Of a stretch of 64,000 nucleotides of DNA, positions 8,397 through 16,289 are shown in pieces. This DNA is from Photobacterium carnosum (GTDB lineage Bacteria > Pseudomonadota > Gammaproteobacteria > Enterobacterales > Vibrionaceae), in NCBI RefSeq assembly GCF_002849605.1, contig NZ_NPIB01000001.1:62001-126000 (forward strand), read 5' to 3'. A model generated the notes under the pieces. The model was not told the origin of the DNA. It saw nothing but the letters and a program-made list of their open reading frames with translations, and did not search any database. A program made the position numbers and the translations under genes. Positions within the stretch are counted from its first letter, which is position 1, and the number at the start of each line of letters is the position of its first letter.

Positions 8397-9044
8397 ATGA
8401 CTGCTAGCGTCTCATCGACCGTTACACGGCCAACACAACAACATAAGCAATCTACTTTGCGAGCAGTACTTATTAGCTTATTAGTAGTGTTATCAGGGTA
8501 CTATGTTTGGGTACTTTACAAAGCAATAACACCCAATGTCAGCCTTGCTTATAAGGCTTATTATATAAAAAATCAGACATTATATTGGCAACCCAAGCAA
8601 CCTAATCTGACTTTAGCGATACCCAGTAATTTAAATGTAACTGACAAGATACCTAATTTATCCCGCGCAGGCTGGAGCTTTGATACTGATAACAAAATGC
8701 GAGAATTAACGCAGCAAGGCGGCCTATATTTTACCCTAGCCTCTGCGCCAACAACCAACGTCAAGATTAAATTCACCTTCGCAAAAACACAATCACAGCT
8801 AAAACCGCTTACATTTACGTTTAATCATCATCAAGGCATATTACAAGCGCAAGGGAACACGTTAGTTGCTCAATTGCCACAACAACAATTTTTTCCTACA
8901 GCACACCAATTACAAACATTCATAGTAACCACGCCGATACCATTGCAAGTCACCACAATTAGCCTAGCACCAATGAATGTAGATACTTTACTTTTGCCAC
9001 ATAATACTGGCCATTTTAATCAAAAAATTGGGAATATAAAATGA
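8397..9044 (+). CDS. Membrane-anchored protein of unknown function, first gene of a glycosylation operon
   Basis: Not recognised. The 215-residue protein has a short polar N-terminus, one hydrophobic segment (about residues 23-42, ending YYVWVLYKA) and a 170-residue extracytoplasmic part rich in T, Q, N and alternating hydrophobic residues, which suggests beta structure. AAAGGT precedes the ATG by about 7 bases. Its last codons overlap the start of the next gene (ATGA), and the three genes behind it encode a GtrB-like glycosyltransferase, a GtrA-like flippase and a PIG-V-like mannosyltransferase. The tight coupling implies it works with them, perhaps as an accessory to sugar transfer on the periplasmic face; this is inference. 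Confidence 0.7.
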   Translation: MTASVSSTVTRPTQQHKQSTLRAVLISLLVVLSGYYVWVLYKAITPNVSLAYKAYYIKNQTLYWQPKQPNLTLAIPSNLNVTDKIPNLSRAGWSFDTDNKMRELTQQGGLYFTLASAPTTNVKIKFTFAKTQSQLKPLTFTFNHHQGILQAQGNTLVAQLPQQQFFPTAHQLQTFIVTTPIPLQVTTISLAPMNVDTLLLPHNTGHFNQKIGNIK

Positions 9045-10075
9045 ACCACCAACCAAACCCGCTTGATTATCGTTTATCACTTATTGTGCCAGTTTACAAT
9101 GAAGAAGTGGCCATTGAGCCGTTCTTGGCTGCTATTAATGACAAACTAAGTAGCATTCGATCTCACATAGATATTGTATTTATTAATGACGGCAGTAAAG
9201 ATAATACCAAGTATGTTATTGATAAAATGATAGAGCAAGATTCAAGTATCTCATTAATAAATTTTGCCCGTAACTTTGGCAAAGAAGCCGCAATGACAGC
9301 CGGTTTAGATTACGTTCAAGGTGATGCTGCTGTTATTATGGATGTTGATTTGCAAGATCCACCAGAAGTGATCCTTGAATTTGTTGACCTATGGCTTACT
9401 GGTGACTATGACACTATTTATGGTGTACGCGTCGATCGCTCACAAGATACCTATACCAAGCGATTAACCGCTGGCGGGTTCTACCGTTTCTTTAATTTCT
9501 TATCTGCTGAAACAACACTGCCTGAAAATGCAGGTGACTTTAGATTAATTAATCGTTGCGTTATTGAAACCGTTAAACAATTACCTGAACGTAATCGTTT
9601 TATGAAAGGCTTACTTGCCTGGTCATCTTTACGTGCTACTGGCGTCAATTTTCAGCGTCCTGAACGTTTTATCGGTGATACTAAATTTAATTACTGGAAG
9701 TTGTGGAACTTTGCAATGGACGGAATTACTAGCTTTACCGCATGGCCATTACGAGTATGGGGGTTTGTAGGATTTGGTATTTCATTGTTATCTTTCATCT
9801 TTTTAATGTATATCGTTATTAGTGCCTTATGTTTTGGCGTCCATACGCCAGGTTATGCTTCGACGATTTCAGTCGTACTTTTTTTAGGCGGTATTCAACT
9901 AATCTCTCTAGGGGTAATTGGTGGTTATGTCAGCCGTATTTATACCGAGCTTAAACACCGACCTATTTATTTAGTAGAGGATGTTTACGGTAACTATAGA
10001 AATAACCGACAAGAATCAAACAATCAACACCACACACAAACAACCTTAAACAAGTATAGTAATCGTTATGAATGA
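9041..10075 (+). CDS. Family 2 glycosyltransferase, GtrB/polyprenyl-phosphate sugar synthase type
   Basis: A 344-residue GT2 enzyme expected to move a sugar from a nucleotide donor to undecaprenyl phosphate on the cytoplasmic face. The GT-A fold is clear: LSLIVPVYNEE near residue 13, VFINDGSKDNT near residue 46, the metal-binding DVDLQDPPE near residue 114, and GDFRLINR near residue 180. Two membrane helices follow at about residues 235-262 and 275-300, as in GtrB and DPM1-like proteins. The start codon overlaps the previous stop (ATGA), and the end overlaps the GtrA-like gene by 8 bases, so translation is coupled. The sugar cannot be read from the sequence. Confidence 0.9.
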   Translation: MNHQPNPLDYRLSLIVPVYNEEVAIEPFLAAINDKLSSIRSHIDIVFINDGSKDNTKYVIDKMIEQDSSISLINFARNFGKEAAMTAGLDYVQGDAAVIMDVDLQDPPEVILEFVDLWLTGDYDTIYGVRVDRSQDTYTKRLTAGGFYRFFNFLSAETTLPENAGDFRLINRCVIETVKQLPERNRFMKGLLAWSSLRATGVNFQRPERFIGDTKFNYWKLWNFAMDGITSFTAWPLRVWGFVGFGISLLSFIFLMYIVISALCFGVHTPGYASTISVVLFLGGIQLISLGVIGGYVSRIYTELKHRPIYLVEDVYGNYRNNRQESNNQHHTQTTLNKYSNRYE

Positions 10076-10448
10076 GTCTTTTCTTAAACATTTTTGGCAA
10101 CTGAATCGCTTTGCCCTGGTAGGATTATTAGCAACTGCCGTACATCTATCAGTAGTAAGGCTGTACTTTTTTCAAATTGCACATCCATCAGAATATATCG
10201 CAAATATACTCGGTTTTAGTATTGCTTTTTTAGTCTCCTATTTTGGTCACCGCCATTTTACCTTTGCTCAAAAAGGCTCATTTTTTAAATTTTTAGCGGT
10301 GTCTTTGTTTGGCTTTTTAATTAATAACCTCATTCTAGTGACATTATTACAAACAGCTCACGTAAAAGGTTGGGTTGCCGTGACAATTTCAACGTTGTGT
10401 GTACCCATTATTACTTTTATTTTATCGAAATTTTGGGTCTTTAAATGA
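10068..10448 (+). CDS. GtrA-family membrane protein
   Basis: 126 residues with four predicted membrane helices (about 13-32, 39-58, 73-93 and 101-121) and the family features RFALVGLLATAVHL near the start and FLVSYFGHRHFTF between helices 2 and 3. GtrA proteins are thought to flip undecaprenyl-linked sugars to the periplasm. The gene overlaps the GtrB-like gene by 8 bases and the next gene by 4 (ATGA), so the three enzymes are made together: charge the lipid, flip it, then transfer. Confidence 0.88.
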   Translation: MNESFLKHFWQLNRFALVGLLATAVHLSVVRLYFFQIAHPSEYIANILGFSIAFLVSYFGHRHFTFAQKGSFFKFLAVSLFGFLINNLILVTLLQTAHVKGWVAVTISTLCVPIITFILSKFWVFK

Positions 10449-11599
10449 ATCTCTTATCGCTTACAGATATTCGCCTAACCCGTAAAGATTGGCTGAATTT
10501 GATTTTTGCTGTCATTATTAGTCGTATTGTGATCTACGCTCTTGGTCTTTGGGGCGTAAATATGTTTATGACAGGCCATTATGCAGAACAACCCTTATTA
10601 CAAACTGTCTGTCGTTTTGACTGTGTATGGTTCTATCGCATTATTGATAATGGTTACGATCTCATTCCGCAATGGCTTGGACAAAAAAATGCCGCCAATT
10701 GGGCATTTATGCCATTACAACCTTTTCTTGGCTGGATATTCTCGCATTTAACCACCTTTGAAAACCCCATTAATAACTACCGCTTTGGGTTAGCATTTAC
10801 TTCTAATCTTGCGTTTTTGCTTAGTCTACCAATGGTATTAATGGTACTAAAACAGATAAAAATAAGTGCTAAAACACGTTCTACCATAGTGTGGATATTG
10901 TGTTTTTCACCTTATACGGTTTATTCCTCTGCTGGTTATACTGAGCCACTATTTATTGCATTAGTGGCTGGGGTGTTCTTATTTAGCTATCGTCAGCAAT
11001 GGTTTTTGGTCGCTATTTTAGGCATGCTCGCAGCCGTTACACGTAACTTAGGCGTATTTTTAGTTTTCCCAGTGTTAATTATTGCAATTCAACATTATGG
11101 TATTCAAAGTTTCTTACGCTTTAAAACCCCCGCACTGAAAGTATTAGCGGCAATTTGGGTGATTCCATTTGGCTTTTTTGGCTTTATGACTTACATGTAT
11201 TTTTATGTTGGGGATGCGCTGGCGTTTGGACATATTCAAATAGCGTGGGGACGTCAACTGGCTAATCCATTCCATTGGTTAATCTTTGGCTTTGAAACAG
11301 GTGGTCCTAAATTATACCTCGCGATCATGGCATTACTTGCCTTTGCGCTAAATATTTACTTAGTTGTCCGTAAATATTATGCCGAAGCACTGTTTATGTT
11401 TATTTGCTTAATACTGCCTCTTTCATCAAGCCTTAATGCAATGCCACGTTACGCCTTTGGGCTTTACCCTACCTTCCTTGGGTTAGCCTTACTGATCGAA
11501 CGTTATCCAAGTATTAAGACGCCAATGCTATGTATTTTTAGTGCTGCAAGTACTTTTATTACAATTGGTTTCTTTGGGCACCAATTCTTTACTGTCTAA
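10445..11599 (+). CDS. Polytopic mannosyltransferase-like protein (PIG-V/Gpi18 type)
   Basis: A 384-residue protein with about ten hydrophobic segments. After the first helix comes a periplasmic loop with CRFDCVWFYRIIDNGYD, which fits the W/F-D-x-x-W/F-Y pattern of GT-C enzymes that use lipid-linked sugars, followed by FMPLQPFLGW, equivalent to the FFPLYP element of the PIG-V family. It is the last gene of the operon and should be the step that transfers the sugar from its lipid carrier to an acceptor outside the cytoplasm. A strong terminator follows at 11628-11666. Assignment to the family is moderately sure; donor and acceptor are unknown. Confidence 0.75.
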   Translation: MNLLSLTDIRLTRKDWLNLIFAVIISRIVIYALGLWGVNMFMTGHYAEQPLLQTVCRFDCVWFYRIIDNGYDLIPQWLGQKNAANWAFMPLQPFLGWIFSHLTTFENPINNYRFGLAFTSNLAFLLSLPMVLMVLKQIKISAKTRSTIVWILCFSPYTVYSSAGYTEPLFIALVAGVFLFSYRQQWFLVAILGMLAAVTRNLGVFLVFPVLIIAIQHYGIQSFLRFKTPALKVLAAIWVIPFGFFGFMTYMYFYVGDALAFGHIQIAWGRQLANPFHWLIFGFETGGPKLYLAIMALLAFALNIYLVVRKYYAEALFMFICLILPLSSSLNAMPRYAFGLYPTFLGLALLIERYPSIKTPMLCIFSAASTFITIGFFGHQFFTV

Positions 11600-11627
11600 A
11601 CAAATACAATAACTATCAACGTAACCT

Positions 11628-11666
11628 AACGGCCTCGATGATCAACTATTAAGGCCGTTTCTTTTT
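11628..11666 (+). terminator. Intrinsic terminator of the glycosylation operon
   Basis: AACGGCCT (11628-11635) pairs with AGGCCGTT (11652-11659) and is followed by TCTTTTT. Confidence 0.8.
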
Positions 11667-11805
11667 ATCTACATAAAATCGTAAATATTACTTGGCTTTA
11701 TTAGTTTTATTTATATAATCCAGCCTCATTCAGGGTGCATTATATAGTAACTAGCAACTATTGATTCCCTCCCCCCTTTTTTCCTCATTTTTGGAGCCTT
11801 GCTGA

Positions 11806-13176
11806 GTGCAAAACTACAGAAAAGAAACAGCACAACTACTCAAACTTGCGATCCCTGTTTTAATTGCTTCCGTTGCCCAAACATCAATGGGTTTTGTTGA
11901 TACCGTTATGGCTGGTGGCGTAAGTGCAACAGACATGGCAGCCGTTGCTGTCGCTGCAAGTATTTGGCTTCCCTCAATTTTATTTGGGGTTGGCTTGCTG
12001 ATGGCGATTGTTCCTATCGTTGCTCAACTTAGTGGTTCAGGAAAAAAAGAAAAGATACCATTTGAAATTCAAACCGCTTTTATTTTAGCGGTATTAATTT
12101 CAATTCCAACAATGTTGATTCTTTACAACGCGGGTATTTTAATCCACTACATGAATGTAGAACCCGTATTGGCTGAAAAGACGGTTGGTTATTTACATGC
12201 GGTATTATTCGCTGTACCCGCATTTCTATTCTTCCAAACACTCAAAAGTTTCTCTGAAGGCTTATCTTTTACTATCCCTGGCATGGTAATTGGCTTTTTA
12301 GGACTATTACTAAATATTCCCTTAAACTGGATTTTTGTTTACGGTGAATTTGGTATGCCAGCGATGGGTGGTGTAGGTTGTGGTATTGCTACCACTATCG
12401 TCTACTGGTTTATGTTCTTTGCAATGCTTGCTTTTGTCTTAATCAATAAGCGCCTTAACCGTCTTAATGTGTTTGGGGTAATTTATCCACCTAAATTTGC
12501 TGCAATCAGTCGTTTGTTTAAATTAGGCTTTCCTGTCGCTGCATCATTATTTTTTGAAGTCTCTTTATTTGCAGTCATTGCGTTATTGATCTCACCGCTG
12601 GGGCCAATGAAAGTCGCATCCCACCAAATTGCGATGAATTTCTCGTCCTTAGTCTATATGTTACCAATGAGCATCGCTGCTGCGGTTAGTATTCGTGTTG
12701 GCCATAAAATGGGGCAAGAAGACATTATTGGCGCTAAAATTGCCAGTCATTGTGGATTATTCGTAGGCATATCATTAGCATTTTGTACTGCGATTCTAAC
12801 GGTGATTTTCCGTGAACAAATTGCCTTACTGTATACGGATAACCCTGAAGTTATTCTATTTGCAAGCCAACTACTTCTATTAGCCGCCATTTATCAATGT
12901 AGCGATGCTGTACAGGTTGTTGCTGCTGGTGCACTACGTGGCTATAAAGATATGCGGGCAATCTTCTTCTGCACCTTTATTGCTTACTGGTTATTAGGAT
13001 TACCTATTGGTTATATTTTAGGTATGACTGATTGGATAGTTAAGCCAATGGGACCTGAAGGGTTCTGGATCGGCTTTATTATTGGCTTAACGTCTGCTGC
13101 GATAATGCTTGGTGCGCGTATGCATTGGGTTCATAAACTTGATACGCAAAAACAAATTGAGATGTCATTACGCTAA
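11806..13176 (+). CDS. norM: Multidrug and toxin extrusion (MATE) pump NorM
   Basis: A 456-residue, 12-helix MATE transporter very like the Na+-driven NorM of Vibrio, which exports cationic drugs and fluoroquinolones. Conserved stretches include ASVAQTSMGFVDTVMAGG in helix 1-2 (with the acidic residue of the N-lobe), ASIWLPSILFGVGLL, LNIPLNWIFVYG-FG, GGVGCGIAT, and ALRGYKDM in the C-lobe. The start is a GTG with GGAG 9 bases upstream; no ATG in this frame fits better. In vibrios norM commonly lies next to the riboflavin synthase gene; here the four-gene glycosylation operon lies between them. A terminator follows at 13202. Confidence 0.95.
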   Translation: MQNYRKETAQLLKLAIPVLIASVAQTSMGFVDTVMAGGVSATDMAAVAVAASIWLPSILFGVGLLMAIVPIVAQLSGSGKKEKIPFEIQTAFILAVLISIPTMLILYNAGILIHYMNVEPVLAEKTVGYLHAVLFAVPAFLFFQTLKSFSEGLSFTIPGMVIGFLGLLLNIPLNWIFVYGEFGMPAMGGVGCGIATTIVYWFMFFAMLAFVLINKRLNRLNVFGVIYPPKFAAISRLFKLGFPVAASLFFEVSLFAVIALLISPLGPMKVASHQIAMNFSSLVYMLPMSIAAAVSIRVGHKMGQEDIIGAKIASHCGLFVGISLAFCTAILTVIFREQIALLYTDNPEVILFASQLLLLAAIYQCSDAVQVVAAGALRGYKDMRAIFFCTFIAYWLLGLPIGYILGMTDWIVKPMGPEGFWIGFIIGLTSAAIMLGARMHWVHKLDTQKQIEMSLR

Positions 13177-13201
13177 TAGTAAAGAGTCACTTATTGAAAT
13201 C

Positions 13202-13225
13202 AGCGATCTTAGGATCGCTTTTTTA
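13202..13225 (+). terminator. Intrinsic terminator of norM
   Basis: A 7-bp stem AGCGATC/GATCGCT with a TTAG loop, followed by six T residues. Confidence 0.85.
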
Positions 13226-13429
13226 TCTAAAATAAACAACTCAACTTCAACGCCAATTTCAACAAGCAACTATTGATCATGTGTATTATTGGTAATGATT
13301 ATTTAGATGTTGCCAATTTAAGGTTGGATATCAATAAATTGCTACCAACATCAATTATCATTTTTGCTACTATTAGTTCATTTTGAGAATAGGTAAACTA
13401 CACTCAATCAGAAGTTCAGGGAGATAAGA

Positions 13430-13690
13430 ATGAAAAAACATAAAAACGAAGCAAAACTATTAAAAAAAGCATTAGAACTCGGTTTCGCCTTTGCAAAAAA
13501 ACAAGGATTTAATGATTTAAATCGCGGTATCGGTTCGACCGATCGCGTGGAATGTATTTATCGCTTATTAGTGCAATGTAAACAAATAACACCATTAGCT
13601 GTTGATAAAGAAGATGGCGTTAACATGAAACATAAACTGGTATTGTGGATTATTCGTCTATTACCAGAAAATCACGAACTGCTTCAATAA
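13430..13690 (+). CDS. Small basic protein, DUF5062-like
   Basis: An 86-residue protein that resembles the short vibrio proteins grouped as DUF5062: a lysine-rich N-terminus (MKKHKNEAKLLKKALELG), a GSTDRVECIYRLLVQCK core and a hydrophobic C-terminal helix ending in LLPENHELL. It is probably all-helical and soluble. The upstream GGGAGAT is a good ribosome-binding site. It is monocistronic; a stable hairpin follows at 13704-13726. The family name is from memory of its pattern and the function is unknown. Confidence 0.7.
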   Translation: MKKHKNEAKLLKKALELGFAFAKKQGFNDLNRGIGSTDRVECIYRLLVQCKQITPLAVDKEDGVNMKHKLVLWIIRLLPENHELLQ

Positions 13691-13703
13691 CCCTTTTTAC
13701 ATA

Positions 13704-13726
13704 GCCACCAGTAAAATACTGGTGGC
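13704..13726. terminator. Strong hairpin after the DUF5062-like gene
   Basis: A perfect 10-bp stem, GCCACCAGTA/TACTGGTGGC, with an AAA loop. The plus-strand tail (GTCCCTC) is not U-rich, so it may act as a 3'-end stabiliser or weak terminator rather than a canonical one. Confidence 0.5.
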
Positions 13727-13846
13727 GTCCCTCAAAAATAACATGCGTAATATCACATTCGTCTATTTAACCATCACCAAATTTGACCAAACTGGCTATT
13801 GTGCAAGCAAACGCACTGAATTTACTAAAAAAGTCTATTTAAACAC

Positions 13847-13875
13847 TTGCCTAGATGAAAGTGACTCGCTACTAT
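13847..13875 (+). promoter_or_regulatory. Probable promoter of the tRNA-Val array
   Basis: TTGCCT (13847-13852) and TACTAT (13870-13875) are separated by 17 bases and lie about 46 bases before the first tRNA. No other convincing promoter precedes the array. Confidence 0.5.
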
Positions 13876-13921
13876 GCTTGTCATTCGCTGATTACGATTC
13901 AACAGTAATTAAGCTGAATTT

Positions 13922-13998
13922 GCTCGCTTAGCTCAGTTGGTTAGAGTACTTGCATGACATGCAAGGTGTCACTGGTTCGAGTCCAGTAGCGAGCACCA
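13922..13998 (+). tRNA. tRNA-Val(GAC), copy 1
   Basis: A 77-base tRNA that folds fully by hand: acceptor GCTCGCT/AGCGAGC, D-stem GCTC/GAGT, anticodon stem CTTGC/GCAAG with loop ATGACAT (anticodon GAC at 34-36), T-stem ACTGG/CCAGT with loop TTCGAGT, and an encoded CCA end. It reads the valine codons GUC and GUU. It is the first of four tandem copies. Confidence 0.97.
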
Positions 13999-14043
13999 AT
14001 TTTCAAATAAATGGCTTAACAGCGGTTTATAGCAGTACAATTT

Positions 14044-14120
14044 GCTCGCTTAGCTCAGTTGGTTAGAGTACTTGCATGACATGCAAGGTGTCACTGGTTC
14101 GAGTCCAGTAGCGAGCACCA
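14044..14120 (+). tRNA. tRNA-Val(GAC), copy 2
   Basis: Identical in sequence to copy 1, starting 122 bases after it. The spacer is nearly the same as the next two spacers, so whole tRNA-plus-spacer units were duplicated or are kept alike by recombination. Confidence 0.97.
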
Positions 14121-14164
14121 GTTTCAAATAAATGGCTTAACAGCGGTTTATAGCAGTACCATTT

Positions 14165-14241
14165 GCTCGCTTAGCTCAGCTGGTTAGAGTACTTGCATGA
14201 CATGCAAGGTGTCACTGGTTCGAGTCCAGTAGCGAGCACCA
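14165..14241 (+). tRNA. tRNA-Val(GAC), copy 3
   Basis: Same as the other copies except for one T-to-C change in the D-loop (GCTCAGCTGG in place of GCTCAGTTGG), which does not disturb the fold. It starts 121 bases after copy 2. Confidence 0.97.
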
Positions 14242-14285
14242 GTTTCAAATAAATGGCTTAACGGCGGTTTATAACCGTACAATTT

Positions 14286-14362
14286 GCTCGCTTAGCTCAG
14301 TTGGTTAGAGTACTTGCATGACATGCAAGGTGTCACTGGTTCGAGTCCAGTAGCGAGCACCA
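14286..14362 (+). tRNA. tRNA-Val(GAC), copy 4
   Basis: Identical to copy 1 and starting 121 bases after copy 3. It is followed directly by the intrinsic terminator at 14380-14405, so the four tRNAs look like one transcript. Confidence 0.97.
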
Positions 14363-14379
14363 TCTTTTAGATACAACCA

Positions 14380-14405
14380 AGCCTACTTTTTAGTAGGCTT
14401 TTTTG
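14380..14405 (+). terminator. Terminator of the tRNA-Val operon
   Basis: AGCCTACT/AGTAGGCT forms an 8-bp stem and is followed by a T-run (TTTTTT with the stem's last T). Confidence 0.85.
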
Positions 14406-14505
14406 TGTCTGGATCATAACAATGTTAATCAATACCGCAGTATGGCGACAACCGATTGGTAATTAGGTAATATTTATATCAATTATAATAATTGACGATA
14501 TAACA

Positions 14506-14850
14506 ATGAAAATTACTGTTGATGGTGGCTCGTTTAAAGTATCAATTGATACTGAATTTGAAGGTTTATTGGCTGAAGCAACGGCTGTTTTTGATGAAAC
14601 GTTAGTTCAAGCTAAATCAAACGACAAAGCTATCTTACGTTTTCTACAAATCATTCTTGAGCATCGTGACAGTGATGATGCTATTGGCTATGCCGTTTTA
14701 GGCTTACTGGGTTGGTATAACACTGCGATTAACCCCGTCACAGATAATGATATTGAATTAAACTTGCCTAAAATCGTACCACACCTACTTAATCCTGCTG
14801 GCGATATCAATGCCACCAGCGATAATGATACGACGACGTTCAAGCATTAA
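14506..14850 (+). CDS. Hypothetical acidic protein
   Basis: Not recognised. 114 residues, acidic, no signal peptide and no membrane segment, so probably cytoplasmic. The middle looks helical (EGLLAEATAVFDETLVQ, then AILRFLQIILEH and AIGYAVLGLLGWYNTAI), and the C-terminal 25 residues are rich in N, D, T and probably disordered. The ribosome-binding site before the ATG is weak. It lies alone between the tRNA-Val operon and apbE and is followed by a short hexanucleotide repeat. It is likely a real gene given its codon composition, but this is the main support. Confidence 0.6.
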   Translation: MKITVDGGSFKVSIDTEFEGLLAEATAVFDETLVQAKSNDKAILRFLQIILEHRDSDDAIGYAVLGLLGWYNTAINPVTDNDIELNLPKIVPHLLNPAGDINATSDNDTTTFKH

Positions 14851-14859
14851 TGCAAAATG

Positions 14860-14889
14860 TCTGTATCTGTATCTGTATCTGTATCTGTA
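14860..14889 (+). repeat. Five tandem copies of TCTGTA
   Basis: The hexamer TCTGTA occurs five times head to tail, 10 bases after the stop codon of the hypothetical gene. Being outside a coding region, its copy number would not alter a protein unless the gene is read further. Confidence 0.9.
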
Positions 14890-14899
14890 TAAAATAAAT

Positions 14900-14925
14900 A
14901 AAAAAGCCACTCGTTTGAGTGGCTT
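14900..14925 (-). terminator. Intrinsic terminator of apbE (possibly bidirectional)
   Basis: GCCACTC/GAGTGGC with a 4-base loop, flanked by AA/TT pairs. On the minus strand it is followed by a T-run, so it ends apbE; on the plus side only two or three T residues follow. Confidence 0.75.
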
Positions 14926-14955
14926 ATCACTATCTCATATTCATTTAAAATACGC

Positions 14956-16017
14956 TTAACTTAACGTAATACGCTGATAGTTTTTAAGAGACTCACTGTC
15001 AGAACTCTTAAATGTTTTACCTTCACTTTGAATAAAGTACACCGGTAAGTCCTGCTCATTGGCAACAACTTTCCCTTCTACAGGCCCCAAACATAACATT
15101 GAGGTTGCCCACGCATCCCCAACAACAGGATCATGACCAAAGACTGATGCTGATACCAAATTATGCGTTACGGGCGCACCAGTTCTAGTATCTAAAATAT
15201 GAGAATAATCTTTTTCACCATCTTTAAAGTTATGGTGATAGGTACCTGATGTATTTAATGAAACACCATCGTCAGCATTAATATTAACAATAGTATAAGG
15301 ACGAATACCGTCTTTTAATGCTCTCGGCTGTTCAATCGCAACTCGCCACTTTTGCCCTTCCAGTTTGCGACCTTTAATTTTCATATCGCCGCCAAACTCA
15401 ACCAAATAATTATTAACACCATCGGCTTCTAAAATTTTGCTTAGCTGACTAATGGCATAGCCTTCGCCCATTGAGGATAAGTCCACTTGTACTTGAGGAA
15501 TGGTTTTTCTGATCCGTAAATTCACCGGATCTATTTCAATCTTATCAATCCCAATGTCTTTTTTAATCGACGCTATTTGCTGTGGTGTAGGGACATGCAA
15601 AGTATGCCCTTGAAAGCCCCATAATTTATATAATGGCTGGATTGTTGGGTCATAACATCCATGGCTATCTTTATTTAATTTTTTGGCTAACGACAACATA
15701 TATATGAAATCTTTAGACGCGGGTTGCCATTGAGTCGATGTACTGTGGTTAAACTCAGAAATATACGAGTCATTCCGATAGGTAGAATATTCTTTATCAA
15801 TCGCTGCCAGCTTTTTATTAAATTGCTCTGTCACTTTCGCAACAGGTACATCCTGCTTTGACCAATATGTCACATGGTAAGTAGTCCCCTCAGCAAAACC
15901 AGAGATCTTTTGTAACTTTGGTGCTTGGCTACAGCCAGACAATACAACAATAGCTGATAACGACAACGCAGCAACATAGCTTCGCTTTAATGATAACTGT
16001 GGCGAACGGGTGAACAT
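14956..16017 (-). CDS. apbE: FAD:protein FMN transferase (ApbE lipoprotein)
   Basis: 353 residues, the family length. The N-terminus is a lipoprotein signal with lipobox LSGC near residue 29, so it is anchored in the membrane facing the periplasm. ApbE joins FMN to threonine of targets such as the NqrB/NqrC and RnfG/RnfD subunits. Matching segments: FAEGTTYHVTYW near residue 41, STYRNDSYISEFN, VDLSSMGEGYAIS near residue 177, YLVEFGGDMKIKG, SLNTSGTYHHNF, and GDAWATSMLCLG with the metal-binding aspartate. The target proteins are not in the window; the gene appears monocistronic. Confidence 0.93.
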   Translation of the reverse strand: MFTRSPQLSLKRSYVAALSLSAIVVLSGCSQAPKLQKISGFAEGTTYHVTYWSKQDVPVAKVTEQFNKKLAAIDKEYSTYRNDSYISEFNHSTSTQWQPASKDFIYMLSLAKKLNKDSHGCYDPTIQPLYKLWGFQGHTLHVPTPQQIASIKKDIGIDKIEIDPVNLRIRKTIPQVQVDLSSMGEGYAISQLSKILEADGVNNYLVEFGGDMKIKGRKLEGQKWRVAIEQPRALKDGIRPYTIVNINADDGVSLNTSGTYHHNFKDGEKDYSHILDTRTGAPVTHNLVSASVFGHDPVVGDAWATSMLCLGPVEGKVVANEQDLPVYFIQSEGKTFKSSDSESLKNYQRITLS

Positions 16018-16289
16018 AAAAAGGCCTTACCTATCTAAACAATGCCCGCAGTCTAACAATAGCAACCAAGCAATACCAGAAAGATGCACCTAGAGAATAA
16101 TAAGTCATGTTATTATTTTTTTATCACAAACATGCACCATTCATTCTTTTATCCTATCTTCAATTTGTCTTCAAACCATCTTATTTCTACAGTAAAACTG
16201 CCATATTTTTGTCATCCGCCCCGGTTAACATCACAAAAAAATAACCTGTAAAACAAGGCATTACCTATATATCCTTTACTTTTAAATCA

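Noticed and set aside
13722..13931. 69-codon open frame before the tRNA-Val genes
   Set aside because: It runs into the first tRNA, has no ribosome-binding site and overlaps the probable tRNA promoter.
16100..16130. AATAATAA/TTATTATT hairpin with a T-run as a small-RNA terminator
   Set aside because: It is made only of A-T pairs, and no promoter or gene on the plus strand leads into it.
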